A DNA stretch of 64,000 nucleotides from Thalassobaculum fulvum (GTDB lineage Bacteria; Pseudomonadota; Alphaproteobacteria; Thalassobaculales; Thalassobaculaceae), in the NCBI RefSeq assembly GCF_014652915.1, contig NZ_BMZS01000014.1:89599-153598 (forward strand). Direction: 5' to 3'. Positions 17,359-25,812 of this stretch are shown here, one piece after another. Position numbers and translations under genes: made by a program. Each line of letters opens with the position of its first letter. The first letter of the stretch is position 1. The notes beneath the pieces were generated by a model. It made no database searches. It had not been told where the DNA came from and saw only the letters and a list, made by a program, of their open reading frames with translations.

Positions 17359-18881
17359 AAATCCGCGCGCAAATCGGCATGGTGCTGAACCTCGACAAGT
17401 GCATCGGGTGTCACACCTGCTCCGTCACCTGCAAGAACGTGTGGACCAACCGCGAGGGCATGGAATACGCGTGGTTCAACAACGTCGAGACCAAGCCCGG
17501 TATCGGCTATCCCAAGGAGTGGGAGAACCAGAAGAAGTGGAACGGCGGCTGGGTCCGCAACAAGAACGGCAAGCTTCAGCCGAAGATGGGCTCGAAGTGG
17601 CGGGTGCTGGCGAAGATCTTCGCCAATCCCGACCTGCCGGAGATCGACGACTACTACGAGCCGTTCACCTTCGACTACGAACACCTGCAATCGGCCCCGG
17701 ACGCCAAGGCCTCGCCGACCGCGCGGCCGCGGTCGCTGATCACCGGCGAGCGCATGGAGAAGATCGAGTGGGGCCCGAACTGGGAGGAGATCCTCGGCGG
17801 CGAGTTCTCGAAGCGGTCCAAGGACGTCAACTTCGAGGGCGTCGAGAAGGAGATCTACGGCCAGTTCGAGAACACCTTCATGATGTACCTGCCGAGGCTG
17901 TGCGAGCACTGCCTCAACCCGACCTGCGTGGCCGCCTGCCCGTCCGGCGCGATCTACAAGCGCGAGGACGACGGCATCGTGCTGATCGACCAGGAGAAAT
18001 GCCGCGGCTGGCGGATGTGCGTGTCGGGCTGCCCGTACAAGAAGATCTACTACAACTGGTCCAGCGGTAAGTCCGAGAAGTGCATCTTCTGCTACCCGCG
18101 CATCGAGGCGGGCCAGCCGACGGTGTGCTCGGAGACCTGCGTCGGCCGCATCCGCTATCTCGGCGTGCTGCTGTACGACGCCGACCGGATCTCGGAGGCG
18201 GCGTCGGCCACCGACGAGCAGGACCTGTACGAGGCCCAGCTCTCGATCTTCCTGGATCCGGACGACCCGGCGGTGATCGAGCAGGCCCGCAAGGACGGGG
18301 TGCCCGAGGCGTGGCTGGAGGCCGCCAGGAACTCGCCGGTCTACCGGATGGCAATGGACTGGAAGGTGGCGTTCCCGCTGCACCCGGAATACCGCACCCT
18401 GCCGATGGTCTGGTACGTGCCGCCGCTCTCGCCGATCCAGTCGGCCGCCGAAGCCGGCAAGATCGGCGTCGACGGCGCCATGCCCGACGTCCGCAGCCTG
18501 CGGATCCCGCTGCGCTACCTCGCCAACCTGCTGACCGCGGGCAAGGAGGAGCCGGTGGCGCTCGCCCTCGAGCGGATGCTGGCGATGCGGGCCTACATGC
18601 GGGCCAAGACCATCGACGGCGTGATCGACGCCAAGGTGGCGGCCCAGGTCGGGCTCGAGCCGGCGCAGATCGAGGCGATGTACCACGTGATGGCGATCGC
18701 CAACTACGAGGACCGGTTCGTCATCCCGACCTCGCATCGCGAGGTCAGCGAGGACGCCTACGACGTCCGCGGCTCCTGCGGCTTCAGCTTCGGCAACGGC
18801 TGCTCGGGCGGCTCCTCGGCCGGCAACCTGTTCGCCGGATCCAAGCGCAAGACCGTCACCACGCCGACGGAGGTGTTCTGA
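17355..18881 (+). CDS. narH: respiratory nitrate reductase beta subunit
   Basis: The 508-residue iron-sulfur subunit starts at an ATG overlapping the narG stop. Cys16, 19, 22 and 26 form the first cluster motif; RLCEHCLNPTCVAACP the second; in EKCRGWRMCVSGCP a tryptophan takes the place of one cysteine, the mark of the [3Fe-4S] cluster in NarH; KCIFCYPRIEAGQPTVCSETC completes the set. It passes electrons from NarI haem to NarG. The C-terminal tail ends in a Gly/Ser-rich run and KRKTVTTPTEVF. It shares one base with the narJ start (TGATG). Confidence 0.98.
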   Translation: MKIRAQIGMVLNLDKCIGCHTCSVTCKNVWTNREGMEYAWFNNVETKPGIGYPKEWENQKKWNGGWVRNKNGKLQPKMGSKWRVLAKIFANPDLPEIDDYYEPFTFDYEHLQSAPDAKASPTARPRSLITGERMEKIEWGPNWEEILGGEFSKRSKDVNFEGVEKEIYGQFENTFMMYLPRLCEHCLNPTCVAACPSGAIYKREDDGIVLIDQEKCRGWRMCVSGCPYKKIYYNWSSGKSEKCIFCYPRIEAGQPTVCSETCVGRIRYLGVLLYDADRISEAASATDEQDLYEAQLSIFLDPDDPAVIEQARKDGVPEAWLEAARNSPVYRMAMDWKVAFPLHPEYRTLPMVWYVPPLSPIQSAAEAGKIGVDGAMPDVRSLRIPLRYLANLLTAGKEEPVALALERMLAMRAYMRAKTIDGVIDAKVAAQVGLEPAQIEAMYHVMAIANYEDRFVIPTSHREVSEDAYDVRGSCGFSFGNGCSGGSSAGNLFAGSKRKTVTTPTEVF

Positions 18882-19606
18882 TGACCCGGACCTTCAAGGT
18901 GCTGTCGCTGCTGCTGTCGTACCCGACGCAGGAGCTGCAGGAGGCCGCCCCCGCGCTGCGCGAGGCGCTCGCCGGCGACGACCTGCTGACCGAGGCCCGG
19001 TACCCCGGCCTGTACGCCCTGGTCGACCAGCTCGGCGAGCGCGACCTGTACGACCTGCAGGAACGCTACGTGCTTCTGTTCGACCGCACCCGGTCGCTGT
19101 CGCTGCACCTGTTCGAGCACGTGCACGGCGAGAGCCGGGATCGCGGCCAGGCGATGGTCGACCTGCAGACCATGTACGCCGAGCACGGAATGTTCGTGTC
19201 GGCCCGGGAACTGCCGGACTACCTGCCGCTGTTCCTGGAGTTCCTGGGCACCCGGCCGCTGGCCGACGCCCGGGAGCTGCTGGGCCAGCCGCTGCACGTG
19301 CTGACCGCGCTGCGCGAGCGGCTGGTCAAGCGCGGCAGCGACTATGCCCCGGTGTTCGCGGCGCTGGAGGCCCTGGCCGACGGCAAGGCCGAGCCGGAGC
19401 TGCTGGCCGAGGCGCGCGCCGTGCCCGACGACGACCCGACCGACCTGGCGGCGCTCGACCGGGCCTGGGAGGAAACCGCCGTCACCTTCGGCCCGGACAC
19501 GGCGCCGGACACGCAGGGCGGCTGCCCGAAGGCCGAGTGGATGCTGCAACGCATGAACGACGCGTCGACCGGCGCCGGCTCGCCGGCCCGGCCGGGCGCG
19601 CAGTGA
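18881..19606 (+). CDS. narJ: nitrate reductase molybdenum cofactor assembly chaperone
   Basis: The 241-residue protein is an all-helical NarJ/TorD-type chaperone: it opens with FKVLSLLLSYPTQELQEA, and has SLHLFEHVHGESRDRGQAMVDL and LPDYLPLFLEFL, both strongly conserved in NarJ. It binds apo-NarG and helps molybdenum cofactor insertion and attachment to NarI in the cytoplasm. The final 40 residues include EETAVTFGPDTAPDTQGGCP, also conserved in the family. It sits between narH and narI as in most nar operons. Confidence 0.96.
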   Translation: MTRTFKVLSLLLSYPTQELQEAAPALREALAGDDLLTEARYPGLYALVDQLGERDLYDLQERYVLLFDRTRSLSLHLFEHVHGESRDRGQAMVDLQTMYAEHGMFVSARELPDYLPLFLEFLGTRPLADARELLGQPLHVLTALRERLVKRGSDYAPVFAALEALADGKAEPELLAEARAVPDDDPTDLAALDRAWEETAVTFGPDTAPDTQGGCPKAEWMLQRMNDASTGAGSPARPGAQ

Positions 19607-19619
19607 GGAGGACCGAGGC

Positions 19620-20327
19620 ATGGCCGACTATCTCAACACCGCCGTGTTCGGCATCTATCCCTACATCGCCCTGGTCGTGCTGGCCGTCGGCAGCATCATC
19701 CGGTACGACCGCGAGCCCTACACCTGGCGCTCCGGCTCCAGCCAGCTGCTGCGCCGGCGCCAGCTGGTGGTCGGCTCGGTGCTGTTCCACGTCGGCATCC
19801 TGATCGTGTTCTTCGGCCACCTGGTGGGCCTGCTGACGCCGATCCAGGTGTTCGACGCGTTCGGCATCGGCCACGGCTTCAAGCAGGGCATGGCGATCGT
19901 GGTCGGCGGCGTCGCCGGGATCATTTGCCTGATCGGCGCCACCATGCTGCTGCACCGGCGGCTGGCCGACCCGCGGATCCGGGCGACGTCGACGTTCGGC
20001 GACACCGCCATCCTGATGCTGCTGTACGCCCAGCTGGTGCTCGGCCTGGCGACCATCCCGGTCTCGCTCGGCCACATGGACGGCGAGGAGATGGTGAAGT
20101 TCATGTCCTGGGCCCAGGGCATCTTCACCCTCGACCTCTCGGCGGCCGGCTACGTGCGCGACGTCAGCCCGGTGTTCAAGGCCCACCTGTTCCTCGGCCT
20201 GACCATCTTCCTGGTGTTCCCGTTCACCCGGCTGGTGCACATGCTGAGCGCCCCGGTCCGCTATCTGTGGCGGCCCGGCTACCAGGTGGTGCGCAGCAAG
20301 CGCGCGCCGTTCGCCCAGGCCAAGTGA
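19620..20327 (+). CDS. narI: respiratory nitrate reductase gamma subunit (cytochrome b)
   Basis: The 235-residue membrane protein has five hydrophobic segments and the four haem-b histidines at His57, His67, His189 and His207, nearly the same positions as in E. coli NarI (56, 66, 187, 205). It oxidises quinol at the periplasmic side and passes electrons to NarH. GAGGACCGAGGC precedes its ATG, 13 bases after narJ. Confidence 0.97.
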   Translation: MADYLNTAVFGIYPYIALVVLAVGSIIRYDREPYTWRSGSSQLLRRRQLVVGSVLFHVGILIVFFGHLVGLLTPIQVFDAFGIGHGFKQGMAIVVGGVAGIICLIGATMLLHRRLADPRIRATSTFGDTAILMLLYAQLVLGLATIPVSLGHMDGEEMVKFMSWAQGIFTLDLSAAGYVRDVSPVFKAHLFLGLTIFLVFPFTRLVHMLSAPVRYLWRPGYQVVRSKRAPFAQAK

Positions 20328-20334
20328 GGCAGCC

Positions 20335-21135
20335 ATGAACCCGCAACCGAGCGTGAACGGCGTCGCAATCCCCGAAGCGGCGATCGCCGCCGAGATGCAG
20401 AACCACCCGGCCGCGTCCCCGGACGCGGCCTGGGCGGAGGCGGCACGGGCCCTGGCGGTCCGCGAGATGCTGCTGCAGGAGGCCCGGCGCCAGGGCCTGG
20501 AGACCGCGGAGCCGGCCGACGACGACGACCGGCGCCTGACCGCCGAGGATGCGCTGATCGACCGGCTGCTGGAGACGGCGATCGACATCCCCGAGGCCGA
20601 CGAGGAGAGCTGCCGGCGATACTATGAGAACAACCTTCGCCGGTTCCGCTCGCCCGACCTGTTCGAGGCGTCGCACATCCTGCTGTCGGCCGCGCCCGAG
20701 CAGCGCTTCGCCTACGAGGACGCGGTCCGCGACGCCGAGGTGCTGATCGCCATGCTGCAGCAGCGCCCGGAGGCGTTCGCCGACCTGGCGAAGGCCCGCT
20801 CGGCCTGCCCGTCCGCCGCGGTCGGCGGCAGCCTCGGCCAGATCGGCCGCGGCCAGACGGTCCCGGAGTTCGAGACCTTCCTGTTCGCCCTGGAGCCGGG
20901 CCAGCTCTGCCCGGTGCCGGTCAAGACCCGGTACGGCGTGCACGTGCTACGGCTGGACCGACGGATCGACGGCCGGCAGCTGCCGTTCGAGGCGGTGCGC
21001 GACCGGGTCGCCGACTACCTGCGGACCGCCTGCTGGCAGCGCGCGGTCTCGCAGTACCTGACCATCCTGGCCGGCGAGACCACGGTCGAGGGCATCGACC
21101 TGGTCGGCCCGGACGGCCCGCTGCGGACGCAGTAG
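20335..21135 (+). CDS. parvulin-type peptidyl-prolyl isomerase of the nar operon
   Basis: The 266-residue protein has a PpiC/parvulin domain at about residues 105-205: SPDLFEASHILLS, the GSLGQIGRGQTVPEFETFLF stretch and TRYGVHVLRLDRR are typical. The N-terminal 100 residues are helical (NifM-like arrangement), and no signal peptide is visible, so it probably works in the cytoplasm. Its place directly after narI, seven bases away, is seen in several alpha- and betaproteobacterial nar operons and suggests a folding role for the nitrate reductase complex. No membrane segment is present. Confidence 0.88.
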   Translation: MNPQPSVNGVAIPEAAIAAEMQNHPAASPDAAWAEAARALAVREMLLQEARRQGLETAEPADDDDRRLTAEDALIDRLLETAIDIPEADEESCRRYYENNLRRFRSPDLFEASHILLSAAPEQRFAYEDAVRDAEVLIAMLQQRPEAFADLAKARSACPSAAVGGSLGQIGRGQTVPEFETFLFALEPGQLCPVPVKTRYGVHVLRLDRRIDGRQLPFEAVRDRVADYLRTACWQRAVSQYLTILAGETTVEGIDLVGPDGPLRTQ

Positions 21136-21142
21136 AGGCCGG

Positions 21143-21175
21143 CTACGCCGGCAGGCGCCCCCTACGCCGGCAGGC
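21143..21175. repeat. 14-base direct repeat at the end of the hydrolase gene
   Basis: CTACGCCGGCAGGC occurs at 21143-21156 and 21162-21175; the second copy holds the stop codon and last codons of the leftward hydrolase gene. It looks like a small duplication of the gene end by replication slippage. Confidence 0.6.
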
Positions 21176-21935
21176 AGGCCGCCCAGCCGGCAATCGCATC
21201 GGCCACCGCCTCCGGCTTCTCGGCCGGCAGCGCATGGCTGGCTCCCGCGATCACCTGCACCGTCAGGCGATCGCCGAACTCGGCCCGCAGTTCGTCGCGC
21301 GATTCCGGCGGCCGGAACGGATCGGCGTCGGCCTGCAGGTCGAGGACGGGGACGGAGCCGGCGGTACGCCAGCTCCCGCCGCTCCGTCCCCGGGCCGCCC
21401 GCTGGCTGGCCGTGACCTCGGCGTGCCAGCCCTCGAGCCACGGCCGCGGGTCGCTGCCCTCGGCGAAGAACGCCAGCCGCAGCCCGGCCAGCCGCCGCTC
21501 CTCGGGCGCTTCCGGATCGGCGATCATGTCGATGGTGGCGCTCAGCTCCTTCGGCATGCTGCGGGCACCGGCCGCCACCAGCACCACGCCGCGCACCAGG
21601 TCCGGATGGTCGGACGCGACGGTGCGGGCGATCCAGTTGCCGTAGGCGTGACCGGCGACGATCGCCGGGCCGCCGCCCTCGGCCCGGATCACCGCCGCGA
21701 AGTCGCCGGCGAAGTCGTGGAACGACACCCCGTCCATCGGCCCGGTGCTGCCGCCGATCCCGCGCGGCTCCGGCCTGAGCACGCGGAATCCCCGCCCGGC
21801 GAGACCGACGGCGAGCGGCCCGAACTCCTCGGTGCCGCGGCCGGTCGAGGCGATCACAATGACCAACGGCCCCTCGCCCTCGGCGCGGTACACGATGGTA
21901 GCGTCCCCGTTGCGCACCGATCTCGGCTCGTCCAT
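21162..21935 (-). CDS. alpha/beta hydrolase-fold protein lacking the serine nucleophile
   Basis: The 257-residue protein has the alpha/beta hydrolase pattern: PLVIVIASTGRGTEEF near the oxyanion hole, RPEPRGIGGSTGP, the nucleophile elbow region, an acid position in VLDLQADADPF and a histidine in GASHALPAEKP. The elbow reads AGHAYGN (residues 94-100), with Ala97 where Ser, Asp or Cys is required. The DNA codons (GCC) are unambiguous. It may therefore be a non-hydrolytic member or use other residues. The ATG at 21935 follows GGAAGGGCA. It converges on the nar operon and is divergent from the nitronate monooxygenase gene. Confidence 0.8.
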   Translation of the reverse strand: MDEPRSVRNGDATIVYRAEGEGPLVIVIASTGRGTEEFGPLAVGLAGRGFRVLRPEPRGIGGSTGPMDGVSFHDFAGDFAAVIRAEGGGPAIVAGHAYGNWIARTVASDHPDLVRGVVLVAAGARSMPKELSATIDMIADPEAPEERRLAGLRLAFFAEGSDPRPWLEGWHAEVTASQRAARGRSGGSWRTAGSVPVLDLQADADPFRPPESRDELRAEFGDRLTVQVIAGASHALPAEKPEAVADAIAGWAACLPA

Positions 21936-22057
21936 TGCCCTGCCCTTCCGACGCCGGGCCGCCCATTCGCGAAGCGGCGTTTCAAAATCTGGTTCGCTGG
22001 CCCGTCGCGGATGGTACGATCCGCCGCCGCGACGAACCAAGGCCGAGGAAACTTCGC

Positions 22058-23062
22058 ATGAGCCTGCCGCCCCTGCTCCAGAACCTGCGCCTCCCGGTGA
22101 TCGGGTCGCCGCTGTTCATCGTCTCGAACCCCGACCTGGTGATCGCGCAGTGCAAGGCCGGCATCGTCGGCTCGTTCCCGGCCCTGAACGCCCGCGAGAA
22201 GGACGGCGAGCCGATCGAGCTTGAGCGCTGGCTGCAGCGCATCACCGAGGCGCTCGACCGCCACAACCAGGCCAACCCGGACCGGCCGGCGGCGCCGTTC
22301 GCGGTCAACCAGATCGTCCACCGCACCAACGTCCGGCTGGAGCGCGACATCGAGATCTGCGCGCGCTGGAAGGTGCCGGTGTGGATCACCTCGCTCGGCG
22401 CCCGGGTCGAGGTCAACGAGGCCGCGCACTCGTGCGGCGGTGTCGTGCTGCACGACGTCATCAACAACCGGTTCGCCCACAAGGCCATCGAGAAGGGCGC
22501 CGACGGGCTGATCGCGGTGGCGGCCGGGGCCGGCGGCCATGCCGGCGCGCTGTCGCCGTTCGCGCTGATCCAGGAGATCCGCAGCTGGTTCGACGGCCCG
22601 CTGGCGCTGTCCGGCGCGATCGCCTGCGGCGACTCGATCCTGGCCGCCCAGGCCGCCGGCGCCGACCTCGCCTATATCGGCTCGGCCTTCATCGCCACCG
22701 AGGAGGCCAACGCCGTCGAGGGCTACAAGCGGATGATCGTCGAGTGCGGGGCCGACGACATCGTCTACACTAACCTGTTCACCGGCGTGCTCGGCAACTA
22801 CCTGAAGCCGTCGGTCGCCGCCCAGGGCATGGACCCGGACAACCTGCCGACCAGCGACGCCTCGGCCATGAGCTTCGCCAGCGGCTCGTCGAAGCCGAAG
22901 AGTTGGAAGGAGATCTGGGGCTCCGGCCAGGGCATCGGCGCGATCAAGGACGTGCTGCCGGCGGCCGCCCTGATCGACCGGCTGGACCGCGAGTACCGGG
23001 CCGCCCAGAAGCGCCTCGCCGACACCCTGGCCCGCGCGCGGCCGGCGGTGGCGGCGGAATAG
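22058..23062 (+). CDS. nitronate monooxygenase family flavoprotein
   Basis: The 334-residue TIM-barrel protein matches the nitronate monooxygenase (2-nitropropane dioxygenase) family: it opens with LRLPVIGSPLFIVSNPDLVIAQ, and has DGLIAVAAGAGGHAG, GGHAG being the FMN phosphate and substrate-side motif, plus ALSGAIACGDSILAAQAAGADLAYIGSAF. Such enzymes oxidise alkyl nitronates with oxygen, releasing nitrite and a carbonyl compound. The ATG follows GAGGAAACTTCGC. It stands alone, divergent from the hydrolase, between the nar and xanthine-dehydrogenase-type operons. Confidence 0.9.
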   Translation: MSLPPLLQNLRLPVIGSPLFIVSNPDLVIAQCKAGIVGSFPALNAREKDGEPIELERWLQRITEALDRHNQANPDRPAAPFAVNQIVHRTNVRLERDIEICARWKVPVWITSLGARVEVNEAAHSCGGVVLHDVINNRFAHKAIEKGADGLIAVAAGAGGHAGALSPFALIQEIRSWFDGPLALSGAIACGDSILAAQAAGADLAYIGSAFIATEEANAVEGYKRMIVECGADDIVYTNLFTGVLGNYLKPSVAAQGMDPDNLPTSDASAMSFASGSSKPKSWKEIWGSGQGIGAIKDVLPAAALIDRLDREYRAAQKRLADTLARARPAVAAE

Positions 23063-23115
23063 CGGAACCGGGCCTGCCCCTCCCATAGCGGGTTCGACAG
23101 CGGGACAGCGTCTCG

Positions 23116-23136
23116 CTATAACACTAAGTGTGATAG
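23116..23136. promoter_or_regulatory. near-perfect 21-base palindrome, probable operator of the HTH gene
   Basis: CTATAACAC-TAA-GTGTGATAG is symmetrical except at the centre and one flank position on each side. It lies 60 bases before the HTH gene start. TATAAC inside it could be the -10 element, with TCGACA at 23094-23099 as -35 (18-base gap), so a bound repressor would block its own promoter. Confidence 0.55.
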
Positions 23137-23196
23137 TCGAGCCCGGATGCGCGCCCGAGCCCATCCGTGAACCGCGCGATCTCGGAGTGAATTGCG

Positions 23197-23514
23197 ATGC
23201 CTGAGCGCTACCGCAGCGCCACCCTCGCCGCCGTGCACGAGACCGCCCTCGGGCTCGCCGATGCCGGCGTCGTCGACAAGCGGACCATGAGGGAATTCGA
23301 CGCCCTGTGCCTGACGCCGGTCCAGGACCTGTCGGCCAACGACATCCGCGCCATCCGATTGCGCGAGGGTGCGAGCCAAGCGGTGTTCGCGCGCTACCTC
23401 AATGTGACGACCGGCCTCGTCAGCCAGTGGGAGCGCGGCGAGAAGCGCCCGCGCGGGGCGTCCCTGAAGCTGCTGACGCTGGTCGCAAAAAAGGGGCTGC
23501 AGGCAGTCGCTTGA
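23197..23514 (+). CDS. XRE-type helix-turn-helix repressor, antitoxin-like, without a visible toxin
   Basis: The 105-residue protein has a Cro/CI-type DNA-binding domain at about residues 48-95 (NDIRAIRLREGASQAVFARYL, then VTTGLVSQWERGEKRPRG). The N-terminal half (RYRSATLAAVHETALGLADAG, then RTMREFDALCL) is like the antitoxins of HigBA/MqsRA-type modules that are fully conserved in proteobacteria. The toxin gene of such modules usually lies directly upstream, but the 134 bases before it encode nothing. It may be a stand-alone repressor. Its last codons overlap the stem of a terminator that serves the opposite strand. Confidence 0.82.
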   Translation: MPERYRSATLAAVHETALGLADAGVVDKRTMREFDALCLTPVQDLSANDIRAIRLREGASQAVFARYLNVTTGLVSQWERGEKRPRGASLKLLTLVAKKGLQAVA

Positions 23515-23527
23515 CGCCTGCAGCCCC
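23485..23527 (-). terminator. intrinsic terminator of the leftward molybdoenzyme operon, inside the HTH gene end
   Basis: GGGGCTGCAGGC (23493-23504) and GCCTGCAGCCCC (23516-23527) form a perfect 12-base stem with an 11-base loop. Read leftward, it is followed by TTTTTTGC, a standard U-tract, and it lies 27 bases after the stop of the large subunit gene. The right arm lies just past the stop codon of the rightward HTH gene and the left arm within its last codons. Confidence 0.85.
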
Positions 23528-23553
23528 GTTCGCTCCGTACGCCGTCTAGGGCG

Positions 23554-25812
23554 TTACTCCGCCGCCTGCTTCATGTTGGCGTCGATCGCCGCCACGATGC
23601 GCGGGGGCGACAGCGGCAGGTCGTGGAAGCGGATGCCGAGCGCGTTGCTGACGGCGTTGCAGACGGCCGCCGGCCCGGGGACCAGCGGCGCCTCGCCGAC
23701 ACCGCGCACGCCCTGCGGATGCTTCGGGTTCGGGACCTCGACCATGATGGTGTCGAGCATCGGCAGGTCGGAGCACACCGGCATGCGGTAATCCAGGAAG
23801 CTCGGGTTATCCACCCGGCCCTGCTTGTCGTAGATGTACTCCTCGTTGAGCGCCCACCCGATGCCCTGGGCGACGCCGCCCTGCATCTGGCCCTCGACAT
23901 AGGCCGGGTGGATCGCCTTGCCGACGTCCTGCACGCAGGTGTAGCGCAGGATCGTGACGGTCCCGAGATCCACGTCGACCTCGACGTCGCAGATGTGGGT
24001 GGCGAAGCCGCCCTCGGCACCCGTGGTGTTCTGCTGGCTGCCGGCCCCGATCGGCCCGCCGGTCTCGTTCGCCTTGGCGCCGAGCTCGGCCAGGGTCATG
24101 GTCGGGAAGTTGCCGGTGTGCTCGCCGCTCGGGCGGGCCTCGCCGTTCTCCCAGACCACCGCCGAGGCGTCGATGCCCCAGATCTTGGCGGCCCGCTGCT
24201 TGAGCTGCTCGATCACCTTCTCGGTCGACTCGGTGACCACCATGGCCGAGGCGAACAGCACGCGGCTGCCGCCGGTCAGGTTGCTGAAGCCGATGGTGGC
24301 GGTATCGCCGATCAGCACCGAGACCCGGTCGTAGTCGATGCCCAGCAGCTCGGCCGTGATGTTGGCGATCGACGCGCGCGAGCCGCCGATATCCGGGTGG
24401 CCGGTGGTCACCACGACGTTGCCGTCCTCGGTGATGTTCACCTGGGCGCTCGACTCGCCGCCGGCGTTGAACCACCAGCCGTTGGCGACGCCGCGGCCCT
24501 GGAACTTGCCGGTCAGCTTGGTCTTGTAGTGATCGGACTTCAGCGCCGCCTCGATGGTCTGGGCGAAGCCGATGCTCTGGAACACCGGGCCGTGCACCGC
24601 CTTGGTGCCGTCATGGGCGATGTTCTTGAGCCGCATCTCGAGCGGGTCCATGCCGATCGCCTGGGCGACCTCGTCGAGCACGCACTCGACGCCGTAGGCG
24701 CCGATCGGCGCGCCCGGCGCCCGGTAGGCCGCGACCTTCGAGCGGTTGCACACCACGTCGTAGCCGGTCGAGAGCACGTTCGGGATGGCGTACGGCGTGA
24801 ACGAGCACCCGGCCGCCCCGCGGATCGGCGAGCCCGGGAAGGCGCCCGCCTGCAGGTAGAAGGTGCCCTGCCCGGCGACGATGGTGCCGTCCTTCTTGGC
24901 GCCGATCTTCACGGTCATCTTCGCGCCGGAGGTCGGCCCGGTGGCCCGCATCACTTCCTCGCGGGTCATCACCATCTTCACCGGCCGGCCGGACTTGCGC
25001 GACAGGATCGCCGCCACCGGCTCCAGGTAGACGATGGTCTTGCCGCCGAAGCCGCCGCCGATCTCGGCCGGGATCGCGCGGATGTCGCTCTGCGGGATGC
25101 CGGTCAGGTAGGCGGTCATCGCCCGGACCATGAACTGGCCCTGGCTCGAGCTCCAGACCGTGGTCTTGCCGTCGGCCGCGACGCTGACGGTGCAGGCATG
25201 CGGCTCGATGTAGCCCTGGTGCACCGGCCGGGTCGTGAAGCTGCGCTCGATGATGACGTCGGCCTCGGCGAAGCCGGCCTCGATGTCACCCTTCTTGTGC
25301 TCCAGCTTGCCGGCGATGTTCGACGGCTTGCCCTCGAACTGGATGTGGTCGAACAGCGGCGTCGCGTCCGGCGCGATCGCGTCGTCGATCTCGACCGCCC
25401 ACGGCAGGACCTCGTAGTCGACCTCGATCAGCTTGCACGCCTCGGCCGCGATCTCCGCCGTGGTGGCGGCGACCGCCGCGACCGGGTGGCCGTGGAACAG
25501 CGCCCGCTCGTGGGCCAGCATGTTGCGGGCCATCCAGCGCATGTCCTGGATGCCGAGCGGCACCGCGGTGTCGATCGGGAACTCGACGAAGTCCTTCGCC
25601 GTCGCCACCGCCTTCACACCCGGCAGCGCCTCGGCCTTCGAGGTATCGATGCCGCGGATCTTGGCGTGCGGATGCGGGCTGCGCAGCACCTTCGCCCAGA
25701 TCATCCCGGGCATGCTGTTGTCGGCCGCGTAGCAGGCACGGCCAGTGACCTTGTCGACACCGTCCGGACGGATGGTGCGCTTGCCGATCCACTTGTTGGT
25801 CTGGTCGTTCAT
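23554..25812 (-). CDS. xanthine dehydrogenase-family molybdopterin-binding large subunit
   Basis: The 752-residue subunit has the two-part fold of the family: an N-terminal domain (DGVDKVTGRACYAADNSMPG, then LRSPHPHAKIRGID) and a molybdopterin-binding part with EIGGGFGGKTIVYLEP, AAYRAPGAPIGAYGVECVLD and the catalytic Glu707 in GVGEAPLVPG. The CO dehydrogenase active-site signature (VAYRCSFR) is absent, so CO is not the substrate; hydroxylation of an aromatic heterocycle, aldehyde or acyl-CoA is possible. The ATG at 25812 overlaps the stop of the [2Fe-2S] gene (ATGA). The gene order FAD subunit, iron-sulfur subunit, molybdenum subunit resembles CoxM-S-L type operons. Confidence 0.93.
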   Translation of the reverse strand: MNDQTNKWIGKRTIRPDGVDKVTGRACYAADNSMPGMIWAKVLRSPHPHAKIRGIDTSKAEALPGVKAVATAKDFVEFPIDTAVPLGIQDMRWMARNMLAHERALFHGHPVAAVAATTAEIAAEACKLIEVDYEVLPWAVEIDDAIAPDATPLFDHIQFEGKPSNIAGKLEHKKGDIEAGFAEADVIIERSFTTRPVHQGYIEPHACTVSVAADGKTTVWSSSQGQFMVRAMTAYLTGIPQSDIRAIPAEIGGGFGGKTIVYLEPVAAILSRKSGRPVKMVMTREEVMRATGPTSGAKMTVKIGAKKDGTIVAGQGTFYLQAGAFPGSPIRGAAGCSFTPYAIPNVLSTGYDVVCNRSKVAAYRAPGAPIGAYGVECVLDEVAQAIGMDPLEMRLKNIAHDGTKAVHGPVFQSIGFAQTIEAALKSDHYKTKLTGKFQGRGVANGWWFNAGGESSAQVNITEDGNVVVTTGHPDIGGSRASIANITAELLGIDYDRVSVLIGDTATIGFSNLTGGSRVLFASAMVVTESTEKVIEQLKQRAAKIWGIDASAVVWENGEARPSGEHTGNFPTMTLAELGAKANETGGPIGAGSQQNTTGAEGGFATHICDVEVDVDLGTVTILRYTCVQDVGKAIHPAYVEGQMQGGVAQGIGWALNEEYIYDKQGRVDNPSFLDYRMPVCSDLPMLDTIMVEVPNPKHPQGVRGVGEAPLVPGPAAVCNAVSNALGIRFHDLPLSPPRIVAAIDANMKQAAE

